DNA of 64,000 nucleotides from Halorubrum lacusprofundi ATCC 49239 (GTDB lineage: Archaea; Halobacteriota; Halobacteria; Halobacteriales; Haloferacaceae). Below the pieces are notes generated by a model. The model searched no databases, had not been told where the DNA came from, and saw only the letters and a list, made by a program, of their open reading frames with translations. The position numbers and the translations under genes were made by a program. The DNA lies in contig NC_012029.1 in NCBI RefSeq assembly GCF_000022205.1, positions 1,798,001 to 1,862,000 of the forward strand. Direction: 5' to 3'. Positions 16,739 through 24,975 of the stretch are shown here, in pieces; position 1 is the first letter of the stretch; the number at the start of each line of letters is the position of its first letter.

Positions 16739-18505
16739 ATGGATACCGTCTTTCTCGCGCACGTTTCCGTCTTCGCGCTCTCGGCGCTCGCATGCTTCGC
16801 GGCCGTCCCTCGTGCTATGGACGTCGGACACCCCGAAACCCGCGAAGGGCTGGTTGGCCTCCTCCTCACGGTCGCCGTCTGGTCGAGTGGGTACGTCGGG
16901 TACCTCGTCGCGCCGGGCGAGTCGCTCAAACTGGCGTTTTACATCGTCGGATTCGTCTTCGCGCTGCTCGCGGTCGGCGCGTGGCTCTACTTCTGTGCCG
17001 CTTACACCGGCCGCTCCCCGCGTCACGCACCCTACAGGTGGCTTGTCGTCGGCGTGTTCGCGGCGATAAGTCTGCTGAAGGTCACCAACCCGCTCCACGA
17101 GCTCTACTTCACGACGGCGTGGGTCACCGAGCCGTTTCCGCACCTCGCGATCCGGCACGAGCTGCTCTACTGGGCGGTCCTCGGGCTCTCGTACGCCATC
17201 ATCGCGGTCGGCTTCTTCATGTTGATCGAACAGTTCTACTACGCCGGCGCCGACAGTCGACCGCTCGTCGCGCTGATCTCCATCACGGCGATTCCGACGG
17301 TCGCGACCGTCTTCGGCGGAGAGCTGTCGTGGCTCCTCCCGTTGATGTACGAGCCGCCCGGTGTGTCGCTTTTCGCCGTCGGTACGCTGTTCGTCTACCT
17401 CCGGCGATTCGAGGCGATCCGGTTCGCGGCCGAGAGCAACGACGCGACGATTTTCCTCGATAAGTCCAGGCGAATCCGCGATTACAACCGGGCCGCGCGC
17501 CTGCTGTTCCCGTCGCTCCACGGAGCGATCGGCGAGCCCCTCGACGCCGTGCTCCCGCGACTCGCCGTCGGCAGTGATGCAGACGGAGTTATCGCGGTGG
17601 AGGGTGTGACGCTGGACGAGGACGACGCGTCGATCCAGACGCAGGAGCCGACCCGGAGCCCCCGGTTCTTCCACATCTCCCGAAACGAATTCACCACCGG
17701 CGGCGTGACATTTGGCGAGCTGCTCACGATCGATGACGTCACCGATCGGGAGCGGTACCGGATCCAGCTAGAGGAGCGGACCGAACAGCTGGAGGCGCTG
17801 AACCGGGTGGTCCGCCACGACATCCGCAACGACATGGCCGTGATCCACGGCTGGAGCGAGACCCTCCGCGACCACGTCGACAAGGAGGGACAGGATGCGC
17901 TCGACCGCGTGCTCCGGAAGTCCACGCACGTCATCGAGCTCACCGAGACGGCCCGTGACTTCGTCGATTCGCTCACCGGAGACGCTGTGCTCGAAGCGAA
18001 GCCGACCGATCTGGGGGACGTGTTGACGACCGAGATACAGGCCGCGCGGGACTCCTTCCCGAATGCGACGTTCCGCGTGCCCGCGGACCCGCCCCGGGAT
18101 ACCGTGCTCGCGAACGAGATGCTCGCGTCGGTGTTCCGGAACCTCCTGAACAACGCTGTCCAGCACAACGACACCGACGCCCCGGAGGTGACGGTCACCT
18201 GCGAGGAGACCGACGATCGGATCCGCGTCCGGGTCGCCGATAACGGGCCCGGCGTTCCCGACGCGGAGAAAGACGAGATATTCGGCAAAGGCGAGAAGGG
18301 TCTCGACAGCGCCGGCTCCGGGATCGGACTCTACCTCGTGTCCGTCCTGACCCGGCAGTTCGGAGGCGACGTGTGGGTCGAGGACAACGAGCCGCGCGGC
18401 GCCGTCTTCGTCGTCGAGCTCTTGAGAGCCGAGGGCAACGCGGCCGACGACCAGCCAGCGGAGTCCGTCGAATCGACGGGTTCGGCCGCGCCGCCGGATC
18501 GATGA
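16739..18505 (+). CDS. Sensor histidine kinase with N-terminal 7TM domain
   Basis: Encodes 588 residues. The first 230 or so hold seven hydrophobic spans, the 7TM histidine-kinase sensor module. A PAS-like domain (ESNDATIFLDKSRRIRDYN) follows. The HisKA dimerisation domain has the phospho-acceptor His360 in RVVRHDIRNDMAVIHGW. The HATPase domain has NLLNNAVQHND (N box), DNGPGVPDAE (G1) and GSGIGLYLV (G2). No response regulator gene is next to it, as is usual in haloarchaea, where many kinases act through unlinked partners. The start at 16739 is chosen because membrane span 1 begins at once; a GTATAG element lies about 20 bases upstream. The signal sensed is unknown. Confidence 0.9.
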   Translation: MDTVFLAHVSVFALSALACFAAVPRAMDVGHPETREGLVGLLLTVAVWSSGYVGYLVAPGESLKLAFYIVGFVFALLAVGAWLYFCAAYTGRSPRHAPYRWLVVGVFAAISLLKVTNPLHELYFTTAWVTEPFPHLAIRHELLYWAVLGLSYAIIAVGFFMLIEQFYYAGADSRPLVALISITAIPTVATVFGGELSWLLPLMYEPPGVSLFAVGTLFVYLRRFEAIRFAAESNDATIFLDKSRRIRDYNRAARLLFPSLHGAIGEPLDAVLPRLAVGSDADGVIAVEGVTLDEDDASIQTQEPTRSPRFFHISRNEFTTGGVTFGELLTIDDVTDRERYRIQLEERTEQLEALNRVVRHDIRNDMAVIHGWSETLRDHVDKEGQDALDRVLRKSTHVIELTETARDFVDSLTGDAVLEAKPTDLGDVLTTEIQAARDSFPNATFRVPADPPRDTVLANEMLASVFRNLLNNAVQHNDTDAPEVTVTCEETDDRIRVRVADNGPGVPDAEKDEIFGKGEKGLDSAGSGIGLYLVSVLTRQFGGDVWVEDNEPRGAVFVVELLRAEGNAADDQPAESVESTGSAAPPDR

Positions 18506-18596
18506 CGCTGACCGGGACAACCGTAGTCTGACGTATGAGGATGGTGGCGCCGGTTTCGGCGCAAGTCACAACCTCCTGCTCGGTGAACGAGACTGT

Positions 18597-19331
18597 ATGT
18601 CCACGAACGCCGACGCCAGTCTCACCCTCGTCCGCAACGCCACGGTCCTCGCGACCGTGGGCGAGACGACTTTCCTCGTCGATCCGCTGTTCGCGCCGCA
18701 GGGCGCGTTGCCGCCGATCGATGACACACCGAACGACCGCGCGAACCCCCTCGTGCCGATGCCAGACGTCGACAGGTCGCACGACGCGGTGATCGTTACC
18801 CACCGCCACCCCGATCACTTCGACGACGCGGCGAAGGCGGAGTTGGATCCGGACGTCCCGCTGTTTTGCCAGCCCACCGAGGCCGACGCGTTCGTCGACG
18901 AGGGGTTCACCGACGTGCGGCCCGTCGAGGACGCGGCGTCGTTCGCGGGGGTCACCCTCCACCGGACGCCCGGCCGTCACGGCCACGGGGAACGGGCCGA
19001 GCGGATGGGACCGGTCTCCGGGTTCGTCCTCGAAGGCGACGAGACGCTGTACCTCGCCGGCGACACGGTCTGGTACGAGCCGGTCGCGGAGACACTGGCC
19101 CGGTTCGAGCCCGACGCGGTCGTCCTCAACGGCGGCGCGGCGCGGTTCAACGAGGGGGAGCCGATCACCATGGGCGTCGACGACGTCGCCGCCGTCCGCG
19201 AGGCCACCGACGCCGCGATCGCCGTGGTCCACATGGAGGCGATCAACCACTGTCTGCTCTCGCGCGAGGAGTTACGGTCGGAGACAGAGGACGTGCTGGT
19301 CCCGGAAGACGGGGAAGAGATCGAACTGTAG
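18597..19331 (+). CDS. MBL-fold metallohydrolase, UlaG-like
   Basis: Encodes 244 residues. The metal motif THRHPDHFDD (HxHxDH), a later PGRHGHGERAE, GDTVWYEP and a C-terminal HMEAINHCL give the zinc ligands expected of a UlaG/L-ascorbate-6-phosphate-lactonase-like metallo-beta-lactamase fold. The natural substrate is not deducible. It follows the histidine kinase in the same direction after about 90 bases, so it may have its own promoter. The start is the first ATG after the gap. Confidence 0.8.
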   Translation: MSTNADASLTLVRNATVLATVGETTFLVDPLFAPQGALPPIDDTPNDRANPLVPMPDVDRSHDAVIVTHRHPDHFDDAAKAELDPDVPLFCQPTEADAFVDEGFTDVRPVEDAASFAGVTLHRTPGRHGHGERAERMGPVSGFVLEGDETLYLAGDTVWYEPVAETLARFEPDAVVLNGGAARFNEGEPITMGVDDVAAVREATDAAIAVVHMEAINHCLLSREELRSETEDVLVPEDGEEIEL

Positions 19332-19396
19332 TCGTGCTACTGCGCCAAAAGCGTCGTTCTCGCGCCGCTCTTTGGTCGTCGGTCGTCGCGGAAAAG

Positions 19397-19470
19397 GTCC
19401 GGGTGCGAGAATCGAACCCGCGTCTCAGCCTCCACAAGGCTGAAGGATAGTCCACTACCCTAACCCGGAC
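19397..19470 (-). tRNA. tRNA-His (GTG)
   Basis: Reads on the minus strand as a 74-nt cloverleaf with anticodon loop TTGTGGA (anticodon GTG) on stem CAGCC/GGCTG, and T arm CGCGGGTTCGATTCTCG-like. The acceptor is 8 bp (GTCCGGGT with ACCCGGAC), so the extra G-1 typical of tRNA-His is genome-encoded and pairs with the C discriminator. No CCA is encoded. Confidence 0.95.
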
Positions 19471-19628
19471 ACGCGTCGATATCTATCTCGCTTTGATAAA
19501 TAACCGTTACGACTCCCGGACGGGCGTGTGGTGTGGTGTCGTCTGGTAGCCGAGATCGCTAACCGACGCGTCGACCGCCCCGACGACCACGCCGCTTTTA
19601 CTCCCAGCCGGCGTATCTGCGGGCAACC

Positions 19629-20084
19629 GTGGCGTTCACCGACAAGATCTACGTGAAGAACCACCGGCAACTCGCCTCCCAACTGGAGACGAACATCCCG
19701 AAAGGGGCCTTCGCCGGCGCGACCCTCGACATGCTGTTTACCGGCGACGGGCTCTCGAAGCTCGACTCGACGACGCAGGACCGAATCTTGGACTTCGCGG
19801 AGGACTTCCTCGACTGCGACTGTCAGGCGAACCCCTACTGCGGCTGCGCGGAGGAGAAGTTCATGCGATACGTGTTGGAGCTTCGGGCTGAGGGACTCGG
19901 CCCGCAGGCGATCGTGGACGTGATGAGCGACGACTACATGGTGTACGCGTACACCGGCGACGTGCTCTCGTTCCTCGACAACTCGGTGCGGCAGCTGGAG
20001 GCGGTCGAGACCCTCTCCGACGTCGAGGGCAACGAGGAAATGTCGGAGCGAGCGAGGCGAGCGAAGCGGGAACTGTCGGGGTGA
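19629..20084 (+). CDS. DUF5814-like protein with Cys cluster
   Basis: Encodes 151 residues from GTG 19629. The N-terminus (FTDKIYVKNHRQLASQLETN) and the motif LDCDCQANPYCGCAEEKF stand out. The five closely spaced Cys (CDC...CGC) look like a metal or Fe-S binding knuckle. The rest is helical. I recall this as the haloarchaeal DUF5814 family, related to a domain attached to some superfamily 2 helicases; that link is from memory and should be treated as tentative. It lies between tRNA-His and a long repeat region and has no operon partners. Confidence 0.65.
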   Translation: MAFTDKIYVKNHRQLASQLETNIPKGAFAGATLDMLFTGDGLSKLDSTTQDRILDFAEDFLDCDCQANPYCGCAEEKFMRYVLELRAEGLGPQAIVDVMSDDYMVYAYTGDVLSFLDNSVRQLEAVETLSDVEGNEEMSERARRAKRELSG

Positions 20085-20143
20085 GGAGCGTTCGTCGTCG
20101 CTGTTTGTGATGTGTGCGACGTTTTCGGAGCGTCGATCGTCCA

Positions 20144-20270
20144 TTTATAAGTAATCGTCGCCGTCGGCGGGTCGGTGACGAGCGTCGTTGGTGTTCCGGT
20201 CGATCATTTATAACTAGTTGATCGTGGACCGACAGTGAATTCTTCCAAAGCCCCAGCCGCTCGCTTATAA
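20144..20270 (+). repeat. Loosely tandem TTTATAA-started units
   Basis: TTTATAA or CTTATAA recurs at 20144, 20207 and 20264, spaced 63 and 57 bases, each followed by a related A/G-T-T-G/C and CG-rich stretch. Units two and three run into the same 19-base box, CTTCCAAAGCCCCAGCCGC (20242-20260 and 20299-20317). The units are diverged, so this is an old or mosaic array. Confidence 0.5.
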
Positions 20271-20292
20271 GTGGTTGACAGCGGATCAGTGA

Positions 20293-20562
20293 CGAACACT
20301 TCCAAAGCCCCAGCCGCGAGGACGGCGCACGCTCGCTGCGGCCCTCAGTCGCTCACTGCGTTCGCTCCTTGCGGTCCTTACGTCACCTGCGCCGTCCTCG
20401 CGGCTGCCCCTTTGGGTCCCACCCCCACCGCAACCACACCTCACACCTCCCCAGCCTCGTCGGTCGCCCGTCGCTTCGCTCGGGCGACCGACTCCCTCGC
20501 GCGTGCGGCTCGCGGGTCGATGGCCCGCTCGCCGGCACGCGCCACCCCACGTCTGTTTATAA
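20293..20562 (+). repeat. Hairpin-rich dispersed repeat, copy 1
   Basis: About 270 bases bounded by CGAACACTTCCAAAGCCCC on the left and CGCGCCACCCCACGTCTGTTTATAA-type sequence on the right. Inside, bases 20302-20329 and 20388-20415 are 28-base inverted copies with about three mismatches, and 20459-20492 forms a perfect 12-bp hairpin (GTCGGTCGCCCG arm). The same left box, a middle CTCACAC..CCCA.CCTCG box and the right box recur in the copy at 44653-44858, with different hairpins between them. Confidence 0.6.
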
Positions 20563-20649
20563 GTGTCGCCGCCGAGAGCCGAGTGACTGACTTCCCACCC
20601 GCGTGGAGCGGTCGAACGGTCTAAGTGCGCTCGCACCCGAACTCGGCCA

Positions 20650-21543
20650 ATGAGTCTTCGGCCCGCGTGGCTGACCTTCAGGCGATACGCGGCGACGACG
20701 ACCGGGATGACGCTGGTGTTGTTCGCGCTCGGCGTCTACACCGCGGCGACCGGCTCGGGACTGGCGTGTCAGGCCCAGTGGCCGCTCTGCTCCGACCAGT
20801 TCATCCCCGAGATGACGATCAACCCGGACTTCATCGAGTGGTTCCACCGCGTGTGGGCGATGGTCACCGGGTTCCTCATCATCGGCGTCGCCGGCTGGAC
20901 GTGGTTCGGGGATCGAGATCGCCGAACCCGTCTGGCAGCGACGCTCGCGGTCGCGATCCTTCCGCTGCAGATCACGGTCGGCGCGCTCACCGTCACCCTC
21001 GGCGGGCTCGTTCCCGGCGGGTACACGGTCTCGACGCACGCCGCCCACCTGATCGTCGCGCTGGCGATCTTCACGCTGCTCGGGTTAGCGACGATCTGGG
21101 GCGGCGGCCGCGGCTCCCCGCGACTGCTCCGGGCCGCGATCGGGGTCGCCGCGGTCGGGATCGTCGCTAGCGCGGTGTTCTCCCGGGCGGTTCCCTTCGT
21201 CACCTACTCACCGGGCGCGCAGGCGGGCTTCTACGTGACCGGACTCGCCGGCCACCTCGGGCTCGTGGCGGCCATCGCGTACGCCACGGAGGCCGTCCGA
21301 ACCGGCTACGCGGGACTCGACCGCTCGACCGCGAAGACCGTTCGCCTGCTCGCCGCCGGGTCGATGGCCGCGCTGGTCGGAACCCTGCTGTTGGGCCGCG
21401 ATCTGGTGTTGTACACCGCGTTCTGGCAGCGGCTCAACCTCGTCGCGCTCGGCGTCGCCGCCACGCTCGCGATCGGTGCCGCGTGGACCGTCAGAGGCCT
21501 CGGCTCGGAGGGGACGACGGCGGACCCCGTCCGCGGCGACTGA
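20650..21543 (+). CDS. ctaA: Heme A synthase, COX15/CtaA family
   Basis: Encodes 297 residues with eight predicted membrane helices in two similar halves. Conserved heme-ligand histidines are visible in EWFHRVWAMVTGF, STHAAHLIVALAI and TGLAGHLGLVAA. A Cys pair (GLACQAQWPLC) in the first extracellular loop matches the disulfide of the family. The enzyme oxidises heme O to heme A for cytochrome oxidase. No other oxidase assembly gene is adjacent. The start is the first ATG downstream of the repeat region. Confidence 0.88.
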   Translation: MSLRPAWLTFRRYAATTTGMTLVLFALGVYTAATGSGLACQAQWPLCSDQFIPEMTINPDFIEWFHRVWAMVTGFLIIGVAGWTWFGDRDRRTRLAATLAVAILPLQITVGALTVTLGGLVPGGYTVSTHAAHLIVALAIFTLLGLATIWGGGRGSPRLLRAAIGVAAVGIVASAVFSRAVPFVTYSPGAQAGFYVTGLAGHLGLVAAIAYATEAVRTGYAGLDRSTAKTVRLLAAGSMAALVGTLLLGRDLVLYTAFWQRLNLVALGVAATLAIGAAWTVRGLGSEGTTADPVRGD

Positions 21544-21691
21544 CCGCGTCGACTCCGCACCGACCCACTGGCTCACCCGCTCAGCGGATCACTCGGGTGA
21601 GAACCAGCCGGAGACGGGCACGACGCCCCGTCCGACTGCGACCCCCGCACGAGGAGGAAAGGTTGAAATCAGTTCCCGTTCACCCACAGGT

Positions 21692-22495
21692 ATGTCATAC
21701 CGCACGGAGACGGACATAAGCCGTCGGACGTACCTGAAGCTGACCGGCGGGGCCAGCGCCGTCGGGCTGACCGGCGTCGCCGGCTGTCTCGGCGACGGGG
21801 GGGACAGTACCACGATCACTCCGGGCACCGCACCCGGCTTCCCGCCGTTCGAGATGCAAGAAGACGGCGAGCTGGTCGGCTTCGACATCGATCTGCTGGA
21901 GGCCGTCGTGGACGAGACTGAGTACGAACTGGGCGAGTGGGCCACCTTCGAGTTCGACTCGCTCATCCCCGCGCTCACGCAGAACGAGGAGATCGACGTG
22001 ATCGCCGCCGCGATGACGATCACCGAGGACCGCCAGGAGACGATCGCCTTCTCTGACCCCTACTGGGAGTCGGATCAGGCGATCCTCGTGCGCGAAGGCG
22101 GCGACTTCCAGCCGTCGGCGTGGGAGGACTTCGAGGGCGTCAGTGTCGGCGCGCAGTCCGGGACGACCGGCGCCGATCAGGTCCAGTCGAACCTCGTCGA
22201 TCCCGGGCTCGTCGCCGAGGACGACTACCGCACGTACGGAAGCTACGTCCTCGCGGTCGAGGACCTCGAAAACGAGAACATCGACGCCGTCGTCATCGAC
22301 CTCCCGGTCGCGGAGACGTTCGCGGCCAACCGCGACGTAGAAATCGCGTTTATCGAAGAGACCGGCGAGCAGTTCGGGTTCGGCCTCCGGCAGGGCGAGT
22401 CGGAGTTCCAGTCGGCGCTGAACGACGGGCTCGCGACCGTCCGCGACGACGGGACGTACAGCGAGATCACGAACACCTGGTTCGGACAGGAGTAG
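21692..22495 (+). CDS. ABC transporter substrate-binding lipoprotein (polar amino acid type)
   Basis: Encodes 267 residues. The N-terminus SRRTYLKLTGGASAVGLTG is a Tat signal (SRRxYLK) ending in a lipobox (GVAGC), so the protein is exported folded and anchored by a lipidated Cys. The mature part is a type II periplasmic-binding fold (FPPFEMQEDGELVGFDIDL, IDVIAAAMTITEDRQ, AFSDPYW), the bacterial SBP_bac_3 family that binds polar amino acids. It leads a four-gene operon with two permeases and one ATPase. ATG 21692 is chosen to keep the Tat motif near the N-terminus; the longer frame runs through intergenic sequence. Confidence 0.9.
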   Translation: MSYRTETDISRRTYLKLTGGASAVGLTGVAGCLGDGGDSTTITPGTAPGFPPFEMQEDGELVGFDIDLLEAVVDETEYELGEWATFEFDSLIPALTQNEEIDVIAAAMTITEDRQETIAFSDPYWESDQAILVREGGDFQPSAWEDFEGVSVGAQSGTTGADQVQSNLVDPGLVAEDDYRTYGSYVLAVEDLENENIDAVVIDLPVAETFAANRDVEIAFIEETGEQFGFGLRQGESEFQSALNDGLATVRDDGTYSEITNTWFGQE

Positions 22496-22496
22496 G

Positions 22497-23300
22497 ATGT
22501 CGGACCCGGCGACGCTCGCGCTCGCGGCGGTCGACAGCCTCGGCGCCGCGGGAGCGCCGTCGGCCGCGCCGGGCCAGCCGCTCATCGACTTCGTCTCGCG
22601 GCTCGTCGGCGAGGCCGCGGACTGGGAGTTCGTCTTCAGCAACGCCGACTACCTCGGCGTCGGCGCCCTGTTGACGATTGGGCTCACGGCCGCATCGATA
22701 CTCCTCGGGTTCGTCGTTGGCTTTCCGGCCGGCGCGGTCGAGGTGTACGGCGACGGCCCCCTCAAACGGGTCGTCAGCGCGGCCGGGATCGTGCTCCGCG
22801 GGACACCGATCGTCGTGATCCTCATCGTGATGTACTTCGTCGTCGGCGTCCCGCAGATCAACCTCGGTGTCGCCTCGATCTCCTCGGCGATGACGGCCGG
22901 AATCTTGGGGCTCGGCCTACGCAGCGCCGCGTACCAGTCGCAGATCTTCCGGGCGACCTTATCGAGCGTCGACGACGGCCAGCTTGAGGCCGGGCGCTCG
23001 ATCGGGCTCTCGCGATTCGAGGCGGTTCGATACGTCGTCGTTCCGCAGGCTCTGCGCCGGTCGATCCCGGGCTTTCAAAACGAGTTTACGATCGTGTTGA
23101 AAGATACGAGCATCGTATTCGCAATCGGGCTCGCGGAGCTGCTGACTCGGGGATACGACCTGTTCTCGGAGCAGACGACCGCAGTGCTCGAAGTCATCTT
23201 GTTCATCAGTGCAATCTACTTCGTCCTCACGTTCACGACGAACCGCGCGCTTGACCGCCTCGGCGACTACTACGCAATTCCGGAGGGGGAGTCGGCGTGA
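22497..23300 (+). CDS. Amino acid ABC transporter permease (first)
   Basis: Encodes 267 residues of a HisM/GlnP-type inner membrane subunit. After a nonpolar N-terminal segment, five or so membrane spans follow. The EAA-like cytoplasmic loop (QLEAGRSIGLSRFEAVRYVVVPQAL) docks to the ATPase. The gene starts one base after the binding-protein stop and its own stop overlaps the ATPase start (GTGA), so expression is tightly coupled. It probably forms a heterodimer with the second permease. Confidence 0.88.
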   Translation: MSDPATLALAAVDSLGAAGAPSAAPGQPLIDFVSRLVGEAADWEFVFSNADYLGVGALLTIGLTAASILLGFVVGFPAGAVEVYGDGPLKRVVSAAGIVLRGTPIVVILIVMYFVVGVPQINLGVASISSAMTAGILGLGLRSAAYQSQIFRATLSSVDDGQLEAGRSIGLSRFEAVRYVVVPQALRRSIPGFQNEFTIVLKDTSIVFAIGLAELLTRGYDLFSEQTTAVLEVILFISAIYFVLTFTTNRALDRLGDYYAIPEGESA

Positions 23301-24043
23301 GTGATGACAACTTCCTTCGCGTGGCGGACGTCTCGAAGTGGTACGGCGAAGAGCAGGTGCTCCGCGATGTTTCCTTCGAGATGGACCGGGGCGATGTGAC
23401 TGTCCTGATCGGTCCCTCTGGCTCCGGGAAGTCGACCATGCTGCGCTGTGTCAACCGACTTGCGGAGGCGCAGGAGGGGTCGATCCTGCTGGACGGCGAG
23501 GAGGTACTCTCACCGGATCTCGACGTCAACGATCTCCGCCGCGAGGTCGGGATGGTGTTCCAGGGGTTCAACCTGTTCGCGCACCTCACCGCGGTCGGCA
23601 ACGTCGCGCTCGGCCCGCGCCGCGTGCTCGGGCTCTCGGAGACGGAGGCCCGCGACCGCGCTGAGGCCCAACTCGAACGCGTCGGGCTCGGCGAGCAGCT
23701 CGACTCCTACCCCGCGGAGCTGTCCGGGGGCCAACAGCAGCGCGTCGGCATCGCCCGCGCGCTGGCCATGGAGCCGAAGCTGATGTTATTCGACGAGCCG
23801 ACGAGCGCGCTCGACCCGGAGCTCATCGGCGAGGTGTTAGAGGTGATGCACGGGCTCGTCGACGAAGGGATGACGATGCTCGTGGTCACCCACGAGATGA
23901 GCTTCGCCCGGGAAGTCGCCGACGAGATCGTGTTCCTGGACGACGGCCACGTGGTTGAACGCGGGCCGCCCGAACAGCTGTTCGATCACCCCGAGGAGGA
24001 GCGGACCGGCCGGTTCCTCGAACGGATCGCGAGTCACGACTGA
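23297..24043 (+). CDS. Amino acid ABC transporter ATP-binding subunit
   Basis: Encodes 248 residues from a GTG start that overlaps the previous stop. The HisP/GlnQ-type ATPase motifs are complete: Walker A GPSGSGKST, Q-loop VFQGFNLFAH, signature LSGGQQQRVGIARAL, Walker B LMLFDEPTSALDP and the H-loop VVTHEM. It powers the importer formed with the two flanking permeases. Placement between the two permease genes is unusual but seen in some polar amino acid systems. Its stop overlaps the next ATG. Confidence 0.93.
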   Translation: MSDDNFLRVADVSKWYGEEQVLRDVSFEMDRGDVTVLIGPSGSGKSTMLRCVNRLAEAQEGSILLDGEEVLSPDLDVNDLRREVGMVFQGFNLFAHLTAVGNVALGPRRVLGLSETEARDRAEAQLERVGLGEQLDSYPAELSGGQQQRVGIARALAMEPKLMLFDEPTSALDPELIGEVLEVMHGLVDEGMTMLVVTHEMSFAREVADEIVFLDDGHVVERGPPEQLFDHPEEERTGRFLERIASHD

Positions 24044-24969
24044 TGGCGAGCGCGACGAGACCCGCGACGGTCCGGGAACGCGTGGCCGACTCCGACCGCT
24101 CGGTCGGCCGACTCCTCCTCGTCACGGCCGGCGCGCTGTTCTGGGGCTGGCTCGTCGTGAGCTGGGTCAATCGGTGGCTCGGCGGAGTCATTGTGCCGAT
24201 CGGCCAACCACTCGTTCCGCCGGGGGCCGTCGAGACGGCTCTCGGATCGATTCCGGGGATCGCCGCGTACGCGGCCGACGCCGCCTTCGTCGTCGAGATG
24301 ACCCCCGCTCTGTCGCGCGGGACGTGGCTCACGGTCGTGATCACCGCGATGAGCCTTGTTCTCGGATTCTTCATCGCGGTTCCGCTGGCGGTAACCCGTG
24401 TGTACGGTCGGTTCTCGGCGTGGCTCTCGCTGGCGTACACGGAGCTGTTACGCGGCACTCCACTCTTGGCGCAGCTGTTCGTGCTCTACTACGGGCTCAA
24501 CCTTGCGAGCTACGTGCCCGGTTCAGTCTCCGGCGTGTTCGCGCGGGACGTGGTCTGGGTGGCGATCCTCGGGTTCACGCTCAACGGGGCCGCCTATCAG
24601 GCCGAGTACATCCGAGGCGCCTTAGAGAGCGTCGAGGAGGGGCAGATCACCGCCGGCCGTGCGATCGGGCTGTCGAAGGTGGAGACGATATACTACGTCG
24701 TGCTCCCGCAGGGACTCCGGTACGCGATCCCATCGTGGACCAACGAGTTCGTCTACCTGATCAAGTACTCGTCGCTTGCGGCCTTCATCACGGTCCCCGA
24801 GCTGTACTACCGGGCCGACCAGATCGCTTCCGAGACGTTCCGCTACACGCTCATCTTCGTTGTGACTGGACTGACGTACCTCGCGTTGGTTCTCACCGCC
24901 TCGAAGCTGATGGAGCGCGTCGAGGAGAGGGTGGCAATTCCGGGGCTCGGCACCGAGAGCCAGGAGTGA
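24043..24969 (+). CDS. Amino acid ABC transporter permease (second)
   Basis: Encodes 308 residues, longer than the first permease by an N-terminal extension with one extra hydrophobic span and a periplasmic segment. The core has the HisQ/GlnP membrane fold and the EAA loop (EEGQITAGRAIGLSKVETIYYVVLPQ). The start overlaps the ATPase stop (TGATG). The two permeases differ enough that a heterodimeric channel is likely. It closes the operon, and the next gene is convergent. Confidence 0.88.
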   Translation: MASATRPATVRERVADSDRSVGRLLLVTAGALFWGWLVVSWVNRWLGGVIVPIGQPLVPPGAVETALGSIPGIAAYAADAAFVVEMTPALSRGTWLTVVITAMSLVLGFFIAVPLAVTRVYGRFSAWLSLAYTELLRGTPLLAQLFVLYYGLNLASYVPGSVSGVFARDVVWVAILGFTLNGAAYQAEYIRGALESVEEGQITAGRAIGLSKVETIYYVVLPQGLRYAIPSWTNEFVYLIKYSSLAAFITVPELYYRADQIASETFRYTLIFVVTGLTYLALVLTASKLMERVEERVAIPGLGTESQE

Positions 24970-24975
24970 GCGGCG

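Larger units (their letters stand above)
20085..20649 (+). other. Long intergenic region filled by repeats
   Basis: No gene is supported here. The open frames on both strands (for example 20271-20624) are by-products of the repeats. The region holds several TTTATAA/CTTATAA-started segments, two copies of an 19-base CTTCCAAAGCCCCAGCCGC box, a 28-base near-perfect inverted repeat and a 12-bp hairpin. It ends shortly before ctaA. Confidence 0.7.

Noticed and set aside
20271-20636. Several ORFs in the region before ctaA
   Set aside because: All lie within repeats and hairpins and have Arg/Ser-rich shadow composition on both strands.
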